Shown here piece by piece: positions 21,649 to 33,540 of a stretch of 64,000 nt of DNA. How positions within the stretch are numbered: the stretch's first letter is position 1; every line of letters begins with the position of its first letter. The notes below the pieces were generated by a model. It saw only the letters and a program-made list of their open reading frames with translations, had not been told where the DNA came from and did no database searches. The translations under genes were made by a program, and so were the position numbers. The stretch comes from Gonatopus flavifemur (lineage: Eukaryota; Arthropoda; Insecta; Hymenoptera; Dryinidae): assembly GCA_018340375.1 (NCBI GenBank), contig JAFFJZ010000013.1:7046501-7110500 (forward strand), written 5' to 3'.

Positions 21649-22990
21649 TCATTGATAGTAGCTTCACTTCTGATGAGGTCCTACTGAATACATTAGCAAA
21701 TGGGGAAAATTGTGCCAATTGATTTGATTCATCCCTGAAGTTCCGTAAAAGGTCTTAGAACCCATCACTACAAATATAGGTTTGTGTCAGCAAGGGTTCA
21801 AATCCGGGAAACACTAAATTTTATTTTTGTATTAATTCATCAAAAACTCGTCAGAATTCCTAATGTTGGGAACTCAAGAAAATTGCCAAAATTAGTGGGC
21901 TCACAATATTTCAAAATAAAAAATTTAGATTAGGATATTATATTTTTCTCAAATCGACAAAATATTTGGTTTACAAAAATACTAGGATTGCAAAATTCGA
22001 TGTGCAGATTATCCGAAATCATTGATTCTCAAATTCAAAACTCGCACGTTTCCATAATATCATGATTTCTCAAAATGTTCACATTGAAAGACACGCACCG
22101 ATCGTGAAAAAAACGAGTAACACTGAGGTGACTCGAGAGATTTGAAAAACCTATACCCATTATGGAGAATGTTTGAGAAAATCAATCCAACACAAAACAA
22201 AACTAACAAACATCGATTCAATTCAAATAACAATAACATCCATTCAACGGCAAAAAACTGAAAACGATCCACCCAATGCAAATAAACGGAGAAAACCGGC
22301 CGCGAAACAAAAAATAAAAATTCAAATGAAAAATAACTGACAAAAACCAGTCAAACGCACAGAAATACTGGAAAGAGTCAAATTGACACACAAAAACTTG
22401 AATATAACCATGAAGCACACAACCAAAAACATATGACGAAAAACTTCTCGTTCAAAGTCATAGATGACTGACAATATTATTACAACAAATAAATGAACTT
22501 ATTACCACTGACATAACGGACTTATTGCTTATTCTGACTTGACAATACGGACACTGCACATTACAGTGCCTTGCTATATTATTGGGCCAAAACTGAAAAA
22601 TCACTCTTCCATAATATCTTAGTCACTTATTGTAAGATCGTTGTTTATTTTTCATGGATACTTGTACTTCAATTCTCATGGTTACTGCTTGGCCGAGAAA
22701 TTCTGAAGATATGATTCCTTTCGAGAACGTTCGGAGCTTTATTGAAATCTGGTCAATAAATACATTCCTACAATCGAGCAAGAGCTGATTCGAATACTGA
22801 ATGACACTTATCAACCTAATTCAGAAATGAAAGAACAATTAGGAATTATATGAAGAGCATGCCTCATCTGGATGAAACTATGTTGGCTGTTGAAGGTGGC
22901 CATACAAAATACTAATTTCAATAGTTCATAATAGTAATAGTAATTTGAATACTTCACGATGATTTTAATTGTTCATGACAAGGGAAATAG
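21649..22990. other. No gene seen
   Basis: AT-rich spacer, with an A/C-rich stretch at 22180-22440 that is poor in G on the plus strand. Minus-strand ORFs there are a side effect of that composition. Confidence 0.4.
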
Positions 22991-22999
22991 TTCACTTCA

Positions 23000-23600
23000 C
23001 TATACATTGCCATTTTTTTCAACGACTCAAGTTTCAATTAGCCTTAGTGTTGGGTGGTAACCTGGACATGAATTCTATTTTTGGATTTGTACAATCATTC
23101 AGAAGCGATTACTGTTGTAGAATTTGGAAATGTCCTTCAGAAGGAGACTCTGGACTGTTTACGGAAGAAAATTTCGAAAATACGTGACAGAAATAATTAT
23201 AATGCAGATCTTGAAATTGCGGATCATTCTGAGACCGGTATCAAAGAAGTGTTTCCCACCAAGTCATTGATTTCCATATCACCGAAAATGTCAACCTCAT
23301 GCATTACATGCTGAGGAGGATTCGTATGTCCATCATGAATGCACTAAGACTGACAATGAGTGGAAAAATGTTCACTTCAGAGTTTCTCAATACCAGATTG
23401 CAAAATTTTGATTACGGATCCAGCAATAATACGAATAAGCCACCTATTATGACAACAAAACGAATCGGAAAATGCACTGATTTACCTACGCGGTGTCACG
23501 GATGCGTCTTGTCAACATCACATGGATGTTTCCATGGATATCGGAATGATGTTAAAAATGATAACAGCGTTGAGATATCCAACAGGAATTTGTAATGGAT
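23000..23600 (+). pseudogene. Remnant of a second multicopy arthropod ORF family
   Basis: Across several frames the segment keeps landmarks of a repetitive arthropod protein family that I know only as uncharacterised. These are a GNLDMNSIFGFVQSF-like start, a TGIKEV phrase near 23235, an FHITENVNL-like phrase near 23270 (shifted frame), and then EFLNTRLQNFDYGSSNNTN with KPP near 23380-23440. At least three frameshifts and several stops break it. The family looks transposon-derived; a link to CACTA-type transposases is only a guess. No ends of a host element were found. Confidence 0.5.
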
Positions 23601-25079
23601 ATTAGATTAGGATGGTTAGCGAAAAATTCAAACGAGGATTCATCGACATACCAACGGGAATTAGCAAAATTTGGTAACGATGGGGATGATAAAGGTGATT
23701 TCGTGAGATCACCATATACCTACAAAATCTATAAGTAGTATGGTATTCATGACATATAGACAAAACTTCTGAGAAATTGAAGAGGGATGATTTTGGTCAC
23801 ACGAATAAATTACTGAAATAATAAGGAATATGCAACGCATGAGACTTCCTTTCATTTTGTTCTCTCTTGTATTGAGATTATATACAATGACGAAGTGAAA
23901 GGAAATCCTCTCAAACATGTTTAGGTAATTTCATGGTGTGAAATATGCGGATACAAATATCAAAGGGGAATCTATTAGGAATTTAGGGCACATGTGCATT
24001 GACATAAGTATGCACATGCCGTTTTTACGAGTTCCCTTACAAGACTCATGGAATTCAGTGAAAATGTTGAAAAACGTTTTCCACTTGAGGGGTTGAAGGT
24101 AAAATAACGTGCCTGCGATTGTCGCATACGATGATATTGGATGGAAAGGGATGCCTCAGGGGAAAACCTTTCACCTCTCCTTTCATCTAATGACATCACA
24201 TACAACGAATGCTTGCGTGGCATTTCACCTCCAGATGGGGTGGAGCATTTATCTGTTGAAGGACTGGATTCATTCAATAGGAATGTCTAGAAACAAAAGA
24301 TCGCACTAGCTACTTTCTGGTCTGCAAAGGTGGAATTGACCATTTGCGTTGGAAGTATGCAATGCGGTTAGGTGGAGAAGGGAGATGCTGTGGAAACGCA
24401 CTCGAACTCTCCTTCCGTTTGATTATACCGCATACAAAGAACGCACGTATACATGCAATGGAGGTCTGAGGGTGCTCTTCAATGGACTGGAAATGTTGAG
24501 CGCTTCCACGGGGGATTTGAGTGTACACATATCAACCAGGGGCTACGCCCCCTGACTGCTTCGCTTCGCTCAGCAGTCCGACCCCCTTCAATATTTGCTT
24601 CGCTCATTTTAAATGGATCGTAGCCCACGTATGCTCGCTTCGCTCGCGTTCTGAACAATTCAGATATCCAGGGATATATGGGAAGACACTCATCGGTTTT
24701 TCCCTCAATTGAGAAACTTTGTAAATGTAATGTTCAGAAAGCCTTGAACTCATTGCCTACCATCATTTATACCATTCCCAAATGATTCAGAAACATGTAT
24801 CTGGAGAACTGTAGAATTTCAACTGTCCTGGTAGAGATAAAGCCTGAGGGCAAGACGAAAGCCTGAGCTGAAAGTAAATTAGGCGTAACGAAGGGTTATT
24901 TCGGCATGATTTAGGAATGAATCCGGATATTCTCAGGCGTCATTTGTTTCAGTACCTACTTCCTCCACTTCTGGATTCTCACTAGTGCGCAGTTGTCAGA
25001 ACGTCGACCAGCTCTTGAAGAGTCTTCGGATGCAGCAAAGCTTACACGAGAAGATGAAAATGATTATTTTCTTTCAACA
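23601..25079. other. No gene assigned; short CGCTTCGCTC-rich patch
   Basis: Mostly unrecognised sequence. At 24535-24650 there is a patch with GGGGCTACGCCCCC and several GCTTCGCTCG-type phrases, unlike the surrounding AT-rich DNA. A related patch lies at 51190-51235. The short ORFs here have no recognisable products. Confidence 0.4.
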
Positions 25080-26460
25080 TTGGAGCCCAGAATTTGATTC
25101 AGCACGCTTGAATATCCCTAGAACCCGTGTTACATACAACAATGTAATTTTGTTCATTAGAGCCGGAATGGATATATTCACGTCCGCCGTCTTGGATCCG
25201 CCATCTGGACTTCGTTTTCCGACGTCAGATTCGAATTTCTCACCCTTCATAACCTCTAGGACCCATGTTCCAAATAAATCTGTCCGCAAATGCGAAGTTG
25301 ACTAAATTCACGTCCGCCATCTTAGATTTGCTATCAGGAATTCGGGATTTGACCCCAGATTCGAATTCAGCACACTCGAAAACCCCTAGAACCCATGTTT
25401 CATATAAACCTGTCCACAAATGCGAAGTTGACTAAATCCACGTCCGCCATCTTGGATCCGCTATCATGGATTCGGGATTTGACCCCAGATTCGAATTTCG
25501 CACCCTCGAAAACCTTGAGAACCCATATTTCATCTAAATCTGTACGTGAATGCGAAATTGACTAGATTCACGTCCGCCGTCTTGGATCCGCCATCTGGAC
25601 TTCGTTTCCCGACGTCAGATTCGAATTTCTCACCCTTCATAACCCCTAGGACCCATGTTCCAAATAAATCTGTCCGCAAATGCGAAGTTGACTAAATTTA
25701 CGTCTGTCATCTAGGATCCGCTATCCCAAATTCGGGATTTGATCCCAGATTCGAATTCAGCACCCTCGAAAACCCCTAGAACCCATGTTTCATGTGAATC
25801 TGCCCACAAATGCGAAATTGACTGAATTCACTTTCGCCATATTGGATGCGCTATCTTGAATTGGGGATTTGACTCCAAATTCGAATTCAGCACCCTCGAG
25901 AACCCCTTAAACTCATGTTCTATATGAATCTGTCCACAAATGCAAAATTGACTGAACTCACGTCCGCCATCTTGGATCCGCTATCTTGAATTTGAGATTT
26001 AACCCGAGATTCGAATTCAGCCCCCTCGAAAACCCTTAAAACCCATGTTCCATATAAATCTGTCCACGAATGCAAAATCAACTAAATTCACGTCCACCAT
26101 TTTGCATCCGCTACCTTGAATTCGGGGTTTGACTCCAGATTCGGATTCAGGACCCTCGACAACCCCTAAACCCATGTTCCATAAGAACCCGTCCACAAAT
26201 GCCAAAACGACTGCATTCACGTCCGCCATCTTGGATCCACCATCTTGGTTTCAGGATTCGACTCCAGATTCGGATTCAGCAGCGATGGCATTATCCCCTA
26301 GAAAAATTCGTAGATTTCTCGTGATTGGTTATTTCTTTCCAAATTGGAAACATGATTGGCTGGTTGTACAAGAAATGACCAATCATCAGATGCTACGGAT
26401 TTTTCTAGGGAATAATGGCATCGCTGGGATTCAGCATCCTTGAAAACCCCCAAGACTCTT
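25080..26460. repeat. Array of diverged modules of about 125 bp
   Basis: About nine to eleven units follow each other. Each contains CCGCCATCTTGGATCCGC, an AGATTCGAATTCAGCACCC phrase, an AACCCCTAGAACCCATGTT phrase and a CTGTCCACAAATGCGAA phrase. The middle part is clearly related to the piggyBac modules (CCAGATTCGTAATCAGCGACC). A hAT MITE interrupts the last unit at 26280-26426. No transposase or terminus was recognised next to the array. Confidence 0.85.
26280..26426. mobile_element. hAT-type MITE, 147 bp (copy 1)
   Basis: The ends CAGCGATGGCATTATCCC and the inverse GGGAATAATGGCATCGCTG are terminal repeats that extend through CTAGAAAAAT. An exact 8-bp duplication, GGATTCAG, lies at 26272-26279 and 26427-26434. 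An 8-bp duplication and a CAG...CTG terminus are the hAT signature. The sequence is non-coding. Confidence 0.93.
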
Positions 26461-26529
26461 GTTTCATAATAATTCATCGATCCGAGCCAAAATAACGAAT
26501 ATTTAAAGACTGTGGAGAAAATGACGTAT

Positions 26530-27590
26530 ATACATATATGTATACAGCGGAGAAAATTCTCTCCGAAATCACCTATCTTTCCAGGAGAAAATCAAAGAAA
26601 AATAGAAGGACTTGTCCGATTGCAATAAAAAAAACGTGGTTCAAGTTTGATCGGGCTCGGATAATAGGAAGCGGAGAAACGCGTGTTCGCAAACCACGAT
26701 TTTTCGAAAAATTTCTCCTCACCCCTCCCGTTCTTCTTCAACGATTGGGTTGAAATTTATACGGAACCACTATCAACACTGCACATGACTCTGGTGAAAA
26801 TTCCATCACGATCGAATAATACGAACAAAAGGTATACACGTTCGCAAATTTGTTACATACACACAGACAAATAGACAGACAAAAAGGAACCTGATTCGCT
26901 TTTTTTCTGCTCCCCCCAATTCCAATGTGCGTGAAATTGATATCATATGATTAACATCTCGTAAATCGAATATGCTCAGAGTTCCAAGACATTCGGATAA
27001 TATGGACATGGGGAAGGCATGCTCAAAAAAAAAATACCGAGTCCAAAGGAAAATTTTCCACAGTTTTCAACCGATTTGGATAAAACTTATATAGGACCAC
27101 TGTCGGGTCATGACTAAAACGTGGTTGAAGTTTGATCGGATTCGGATAATAGGAAGCAAAGATACACGCGTACGCAAAATGTTCATTTTTTGTCAGAGTT
27201 CTCCTCATCCACTCAATTCTTTTGAATGAATCAGGTTGAAACTTATATGGGACCATGATCGCCCTAGGCCACAACTGTGATAAAAATTTCGAAACGATCG
27301 GGTGAGCAGAACGGGAGATATGCGCGTACGAAACTTAGGGGGGGGGGCCACAGCCACACAGACAGACAGACAGACACGGTAACAAAATTGTTCCCCGAAT
27401 CCTGGGGAACATTTTGGTCTAAAAGTTCTGTTTTAAAAATGGTCTCGGGGGATGGGTTTGAAGAAGGTCCTCTATAAATTCCATCCAATTTGGTCCACTC
27501 GGTCCAGAGTTATCCCTGGTACAGACTGACAGACAGGCAGACAGACAGACATACAGTCAGCCAGACATACAGACAATCCAATGGATTATC
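26530..27590. repeat. Diverged tandem repeats with ACAG microsatellites
   Basis: At least three loosely repeated units share phrases such as ACGTGGTT-AAGTTTGATCGG, CGGATAATAGGAAGC, AC-CGTTCGCAAA, and GTTGAAA-TTATA-GGACCA. They end in runs of ACAG/CAGACAGA at about 26870-26885, 27355-27380 and 27520-27575. No coding potential is seen. They resemble the tail repeats of a non-autonomous element, but no ends were found. Confidence 0.6.
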
Positions 27591-28497
27591 AATCAGTATT
27601 GCATGAAATGAAAAACTATTCAACTCCCAATTGGATTACTCAAATATTCTAGAAGATACGGTCAGAGCGTACGATAGCAGGTGCAATAGGCACTCCGTAC
27701 TGGTACACTACGTATACCGATGAGTGCCTAATGAGTCAATCAAAACTACACATTCTGCTTCATTTCCTTGGAATTCTGATTTATGAAAGGTCAGCTCAAG
27801 CTCTTTTTCTATGGACCAGAATTCCTAGAGGATTTTTGGTATGTTTGAAGGGATACTATAAAGGGTGAAGTCCAATTCTCGGATTCCTTACCGTTCCTTG
27901 AAAATTTGCCTCTATGGGAGGACAGTGTTGCCAGATTTGTGGGAACTAAAGCCTTCCCATTGTTCATTCCATTCAACACAACTGTCAGATTGGTCGATTT
28001 TCCCAGAATGTCTCTCTAACCTGGCATGTCTATGAGACAGGAGCCTGAAGTTATACGAAATATTTGGGGTTCTCACTCCTTCCTCAATATCTTGTGATAT
28101 ATCTTGTTGGAGACCGCTGATAAATGAATGAGATTGGCTGAACATATTTTATCACCAAGATGTATCATTGGGATGAGGAGCTAACAGGGTATGTTGGAAC
28201 CCCATACAGGTTAGTGATATTGGACCAACCTTTGTTGGATTCTACGAATATGCCGGGAATTCTCGTGCTATAGGTAATACTCTCGAATTGAAACATAAAC
28301 ATATTCCTTAATAACCATGTGTTCATTATAAATGAAGATAGTGTTATTACACTTGAAACTAATGATGAATATAAGAAAAGCAAATAAATGTAAAACAATG
28401 TTGAAGAAAGAAAAGTATACGCAAATCCAAAGTTAATTAATTATTCTATTGTAACCTTTGGTTTTTCTTTTTCTATTGCTACTTGTGGGCCAACATA
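27591..28497. other. No gene seen
   Basis: About 900 bases without recognisable coding sequence, repeats or element ends. ORFs on the minus strand at 27912-28145 and 28165-28398 have no known motifs. Confidence 0.4.
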
Positions 28498-28535
28498 ATA
28501 TATATATATATATATATATACATATACACACAATA
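28498..28535. repeat. TA dinucleotide microsatellite
   Basis: A run of TA repeats at 28498-28520 is followed by an imperfect CATA/CACA tail. A second, shorter TA run lies at 29273-29290 inside the hAT derivative. Confidence 0.9.
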
Positions 28536-28782
28536 TAGAATATAGAAGTTACTTTTCCTTATCTTCCTCAGTAAACCGAGCTTCTTTACGTAAATAAGGG
28601 ACTTGAAATAATTTTCTATTGATAACAAAATGAGAAGTAGATAATCTTGATTTTATAAAGTTGTAATACATTTATAGATATATGTATATATTCAAGGATA
28701 ATATTTGACTACAACGTCTATTTTTCTTCTATTATTATCAATCTATCTTTTATCTAAGGATTGATCTGCTACATATCATGAT

Positions 28783-28929
28783 CAGTGTTGCCAGTATTCC
28801 CTAGAAAAATCTTCAGCATCTGATGATTGGTTATTTCTTGTATAACCGGCCAATCATATTTCCAATTTAGAAAGAAATGACCAATGCCAAAAAATCTGAA
28901 GATTTTTCTAGGGAATACTGGCATCACTG
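28783..28929. mobile_element. hAT-type MITE, 147 bp (copy 2)
   Basis: The ends CAGTGTTGCCAGTATTCCC and the inverse of CAGTGATGCCAGTATTCCC bracket 147 bp, the same length as the copy at 26280. An exact 8-bp duplication, ATCATGAT, lies at 28775-28782 and 28930-28937. Internal sequence (CTAGAAAAAT, TGATTGGTTATTTCTT) is shared with copy 1, so both belong to one family. Confidence 0.93.
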
Positions 28930-29198
28930 ATCATGATTCTCTTTAATTAATACTCTGGCCAGAGATTTAGAGTATACGTTCATTACTCACTCAGCGTTGC
29001 AACGCAGGTTGGGGAGAGAGGTAAGGAACACCGGTGTTTACTTGTCTTGGTCCTGTTCACTGAGTTTTTCACTCAAGAATTTGTTCTAAGACTCCACTTC
29101 TCGAGATAATCCAGCACTGTCCTCTGATTTTCCCTGGAATCTATTCACTTCTGGGATGACGTCTTGAAAAATACTTTTATTTCACAAATTATGTGAGG

Positions 29199-29628
29199 CA
29201 GGGCCGTCTTTCATAGTCAAGGGGCCCTAGGCCCGAAATGCTTGGGGGCCCATGTAAGGAAATCTTTTTGCTTATATATATATATATATAAATTTCTTTT
29301 CCGGAAATTTTTATTGGCTGACCTTCGCAGTACAATGACAGAACAAAGATTGAATAGTTTGTCATTCATGTTTATTGAATCGAATGTACTGGATTGTGTT
29401 GATGTTGAAGCAGTGATAACCGACTTTTCTCTTGAAAAAGTAAGAAATAAAATTATTTGTGAATAGAAAAAATTCGTATCATTTGTTACTTCTTTTATTA
29501 TTTTACCTTCCAAAGAATTCCTTCTTTTGTAAAATTTAAACAAAATGGTAGTCCAAAGAGTTGGGGGCCCCTATCAGCCTGACGCCCTAGGCCCGAGCCT
29601 ACCTCGCCTATGCTCAAAGACGGCACTG
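29199..29628 (+). mobile_element. hAT deletion derivative, 430 bp
   Basis: The ends CAGGGCCGTCTTT and the inverse of CAGTGCCGTCTTT are terminal repeats. An exact 8-bp duplication, ATGTGAGG, lies at 29191-29198 and 29629-29636. The terminal regions hold a second inverted pair around GGGGGCCC and CCTAGGCCCGA. The interior keeps only the last codons of a transposase, so the element arose by internal deletion from an autonomous hAT. Confidence 0.93.
29315..29466 (+). pseudogene. hAT transposase, C-terminal dimerisation-domain remnant
   Basis: The frame reads LRSTMTEQRLNSLSFMFIES and then a short acidic tail ending at a TAG (29464-29466). The LRS.M...RLN.L...IE phrase is the well-known C-terminal dimerisation region of hAT transposases of the zinc-finger MYM type. 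Everything upstream of it, including the catalytic core, is missing. It has no function alone. Confidence 0.85.
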
Positions 29629-29636
29629 ATGTGAGG

Positions 29637-30490
29637 GGTCTGCCTGATGCAGACAACTTTTGGATATTTGACGACTTTGTTGCTAATCTCGCCGCTCTTC
29701 CACGACTCCCGCCAGTATATCTCGAGCAGCGCCCCAAAACTACTGCCCATTCATTTTAGACATAGTCTCTCAATGAGGCAGGAAAGGGAAAAAGGGATCC
29801 TTCAACAAAACCATGATTAATTCGCTCATTGATCTATAGAGGGCATCACGATATTGATACAATCCTTCCGTTGTCGGTGAATAGAATATAGGGAATACCT
29901 CAAACAGATATATTTGAATTAAACTCAGGATTCTGAATAGTTGAATTTGGTAATAGTTTCCGGCTGAAGTATGTTGCTAAAATATACGCGCCTCGAACGG
30001 ATCCGCGGGATTCATTCAAGGTTTCTTTGTCCAAATGATATGAATTGGTGGGGAACCCAGCTGAGCTGCTCAAGTACTTCGATCTCACAGAGGTTGCACC
30101 GAAAATCACATGCTTTCTCCCTCCCTCCCATAGCGTGATATGTAAGCGTCGTACAGTGGAAAAATAAATCCCGTGAACCTTAAAACTCGATAACATCAGA
30201 TAACGATGGTATAAATTAGCTTAGCCAGAAGATGATTTACTAGAATTTTGTGTGTTGAAGAGTTGCTCGTGAGATTGATTCATTCCTGATGATTTCCCGT
30301 CATATTGAACGATATTCATTGCTGGATTTTTTCAGAACAGCCAGTCACACTTGACCTTCTATAGGACTTGAAGAATAAATATTGTGTATTAGAATTTCGG
30401 TCCCTATCATAACCCCAACCTGATCCATTCGTTGTCCTCAATTGCACGTCAGTTGGGAGTAAATAGAAAACTCTTCAGTACGACTATGTC
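29637..30490. other. No gene seen
   Basis: The spacer between the hAT derivative and mariner 4 holds a minus-strand ORF at 29900-30196 with no recognised motif. I found no repeats shared with the rest of the window. Confidence 0.35.
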
Positions 30491-30675
30491 GTTCTTACAG
30501 GTTGGTTGAAATGTTTTGAAAGCGACACCTATCAACCAGTACAGGAATCAAAATTTATACGCTATTCTTATATTTCATCCTTCATTTGAACACACACACA
30601 ATTTTATTCCGATCTGTCAATTCATTCTTTGTTTACAAGCCATTCGAAGTTGACGTGTCAGTGTATTTTGTGAAA

Positions 30676-31922
30676 ATGGAAAAATCCGAATATCGTGCGG
30701 TGATAAAATTCTTTCTTTTGGGAGGTTTATCAGCAACAGAAATTCATACTAAAATGAAGAAAGTGTTGAAGGAATCTGCTCCCCCATTTCCAACTGTACA
30801 TCGATGGGTTGTAGAGTTTAAACGTGGTCGTACAAGCGTTGAAGATCAATCACGTGGTGGACGTGCAAAAAGTGCAACGAAATCAGACATCATTGAGCAA
30901 GTCTATGATATTGTTTGTAAAGATCCGAGTTTTACTGAGCATGAAATTGCTGATACCATAGGCATCTCGGATGAACGAGTACTCCATATTTTAAACGAAG
31001 AATTACATACGAAAAAGCTTTTTGGAAAGTTAGTGCCGCATTCGTTGACAACTCAACAAAAACTGAATCGAAAAAAAATTTCTCAGCGTAATTTGGAGCG
31101 TTTCAAGCAGAATAAGACCGAATTTTTGCGTCGTTTCGTAACTGTGGACGAGACTTAGATCTACCATCATGATCCTAAACTGAAACAAGAACTCTTCAGT
31201 GGACTGAAGCTAGTTGTTCAGCTCCAAAGCGGGTGAACCCATGTGAAAAAATTAGACATAGCTTGGTCAAAACTAGACATATATTGTGTATGGGAATGGG
31301 CATAGAAAACTATACATGTTTGAATGATTCATCTATTGGTCCTCTCTTCGAATAACATTAATAGTTTTTGCATGCCCATTTCCATACACAATTCATATCT
31401 AACTTAGACCTAGTTGGTCTAATTTTTTTACATGGGAAGTCAGAACGATCGGCAAGAAAGGTTTTAGCATCGGATTTTTGGGACGCAAAAGGGGTTTTGT
31501 TGATTGATTATCTCGAAAAAGGTAAAAGAATTAACTCTGAATATTATTGCAACCTTTTGGACCAGTTGGATGAAAAAATTCGTGAAAAAAGACCCGGTTT
31601 ACGGAAGAAAAAAATCATTTTTCATCAAGACAATGCATGTGTTCACACAAGTGTTCTGGCGATGGCTAAACTGAACGAATTGAAGTACGAATTGCTTGAA
31701 CACCCACCGTATTCACCAGATTTGGCTCCCTCCGACTATTACCTCTTCAGAAATTTGAAACAATTCCTTCGTGGAAAGCGTTTTTTGTCGAATGAAGAAG
31801 CTATTGCAGCTGTGGAACAGTATTTTGCGGAGCTTCCGGAAAATCATTACAGAGATGGTATGAAATTATTGGAGGATCGTTGGAATAAGTGTGTTGAAGT
31901 TGAGGGAGACTATATTGAATAA
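30676..31922 (+). pseudogene. Mariner transposase, broken
   Basis: The ATG at 30676 begins MEKSEYRAVIKFF. The DNA-binding half and the linker LVPHSLT are open to 31158. There the tryptophan of the VDETW motif has become TAG. A small frameshift follows at about 31190, then the MITE. The rest (31440-31922) is open and shows FWDAKG, FHQDNACVH and YSPDLAPSDYY, with 34 residues between the last two catalytic aspartates. This DD34D protein resembles the intact one at 7750 (for example the shared start E-RAVIK), but is clearly a different lineage. It is inactive. Confidence 0.88.
31244..31430. mobile_element. Small MITE, 187 bp, inside mariner 4
   Basis: Terminal repeats T(G/A)AAAAAATTAGAC lie at both ends, and a second inner pair (ATTGTGTATGGGAATGGGCA) also pairs. 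The flanks are CATG at 31240-31243 and 31431-31434, so the target duplication is probably 4 bp, although CATG is itself a palindrome. It splits the transposase frame. Confidence 0.7.
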
Positions 31923-31974
31923 AAAAAATCATTTCTCACACAAGAACCTCGCTGATGTGGTTCGAATAAACATT

Positions 31975-32170
31975 GAGGCCAGATATTCCCCGTCGCCTCT
32001 ATGTTGCTTCTCCAACGAGTCATCGTTCCTCTGCTGATATCTACCTTATCCACCGATTCTCTTCTCAACTTTTACGTGGAGGTGACGGACCCAACCGGTG
32101 GTTATCTTGTGAGGGATCACAGGAATCGTTCAGGACGGGGGTTGAAACTACTAGAAAGAAAAAAACTGAC
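31975..32170 (+). repeat. Diverged direct repeat D, copy 1
   Basis: Phrases such as CCCCGTCGCCTCTATGTTGC, CGTTCCTCT and GGGTTGAAA recur in order at 33345-33540. The two copies lie 1.4 kb apart in the same orientation. They could be old LTRs or a small repeated element; no coding sequence between them is recognised. Confidence 0.4.
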
Positions 32171-32928
32171 GTGGTTCATATTTGGATGGCTAGAAATTAG
32201 TTCAAGTACCTGTTTGTTAGTCGGGACACCAAATTTATTGCGATAGTAGTCCAAATTCAATTCTTGTAGCAATATTTTCGGCTATCCAATTATCAAATAC
32301 ATAAAGTAATTACCACAACTAATTGCTAGCTGCCGTAGCAAATTATTCATTCTCGTTCAGAGCTTATTCTTTGGTGTAACAGACGTAGTCTCGGTCAGAA
32401 CCGAATAGCTCCCGGCTAGAAATTCGAGAGATTTTGGGAAGCTTTGATAGGGATCGTTCAATGATTTTGAATGGTAGCTACACGTCCATTTTCAAATTCG
32501 AAACTCTGGTCTATCCGAAAGTTTCCAACTGAGGAAATATTGGATTAAATATTTTCCCGAATCAAAACAGAATTGTGTTGCCATTAAAAAAAAGTTTCAC
32601 CTTTCTAGGAAGATATCCTTCGCTGTAAAAAGGATTATCAGTTTCTGTTTTCCACAAACGCAATATTGTACTTGATGATAATGGACATTATTTTATTACC
32701 AGGAAATGACCTTAAAAATCATGTCAATCACTACCGTAAATACAAGAACACGAACACAAACGTGTTGGTTTCAAAACGAAATTCCATGAACATGAATGAA
32801 GCTAAATTTTCATAATAAGGACTATACGTTCCAAGTTGATGAATATCAATATTGGCATATTCAACATCCATTTGTATTCTCGCAGTTAGTTTTTTCATTT
32901 ATCAATACTCTCCCCACATATGAGTTTA

Positions 32929-33148
32929 CACTGGGAGAAATTCATAGTTAAATTTGATATGGAGTTATAGGAATAAAGAAACATACTGACTTCTAATGAA
33001 ATTTACTATAATATAATGAAATTTACTATGGCATAACAATACGAACCTGATCAAATTTACAATGTTCTACAGTGAATTTCATCAGACGTCAGTATGTTCC
33101 CCCATTCTTATAATTCCATAGTAAATTTACTATAAATTTTTCTCAATA
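32929..33148. mobile_element. Probable TA-flanked MITE, 220 bp
   Basis: The left end CACTGGGAGAAATTCATAG pairs with the inverse of the right end. Inner pairs include AACATACTGAC with GTCAGTATGTT. TA lies at 32927-32928 and 33149-33150. The right terminus has decayed, so the exact end is less certain. Confidence 0.65.
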
Positions 33149-33344
33149 TATTTTTTGCGAGTTATCATTGGGGAAACCCGTGGATGGAACATCTGCATTC
33201 AATATCAAGTCTTTCTAAGACAGACAGTTCAAAGCGAACATCATTTGATACAGTACAAAAACTGATGGTTGGATATTTTTTCGTTGCTCCTGTTACTTCT
33301 GCCTTATATTCACGTCTCCTACATACCCGTACAGCACAACCACC

Positions 33345-33540
33345 GATAGCCGGACACATCTCCGTCGCCTCTACGTCACTTCTCCGTTCCTCTCCCCGTA
33401 TCCACGTCTCACTTCCATCGATTTCGCCTGTATATAGGTGCAACGTGGACATCGGCGGATGCAGGGACGTCAGTACATCCTTTTCCGAGCCCTGGTTGAT
33501 CAGTGACCGGGAGGGAGGGTTGAAAATTCCAGTAATTCAT
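33345..33540 (+). repeat. Diverged direct repeat D, copy 2
   Basis: This matches 31975-32170 in the same orientation. It is followed by GGGAGGGAGGGTTGAAAATTCC, where copy 1 has GGACGGGGGTTGAAACTAC. ORFs on both strands here (33165-33582) are therefore in repeat sequence and unsupported. Confidence 0.4.

Larger units (their letters stand above)
30498..31925 (+). mobile_element. Mariner element 4 (degenerate, ends uncertain)
   Basis: The transposase at 30676-31922 defines the element. A possible 5' terminus is CAGGTTGGTTGAAATG after TA at 30496-30497, but no matching inverse was found downstream of 31925. The 3' end may be lost. A MITE of 187 bp sits inside at 31244-31430. Confidence 0.6.

Noticed and set aside
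22060..22440. Minus-strand ORFs rich in phenylalanine and leucine
   Set aside because: They result from an A/C-rich, G-poor plus strand; no domain is visible.
30498..32000. Exact terminal repeats for mariner 4
   Set aside because: A plausible left end exists after TA at 30496, but no inverse was found on the right, so the ends are reported only as uncertain.
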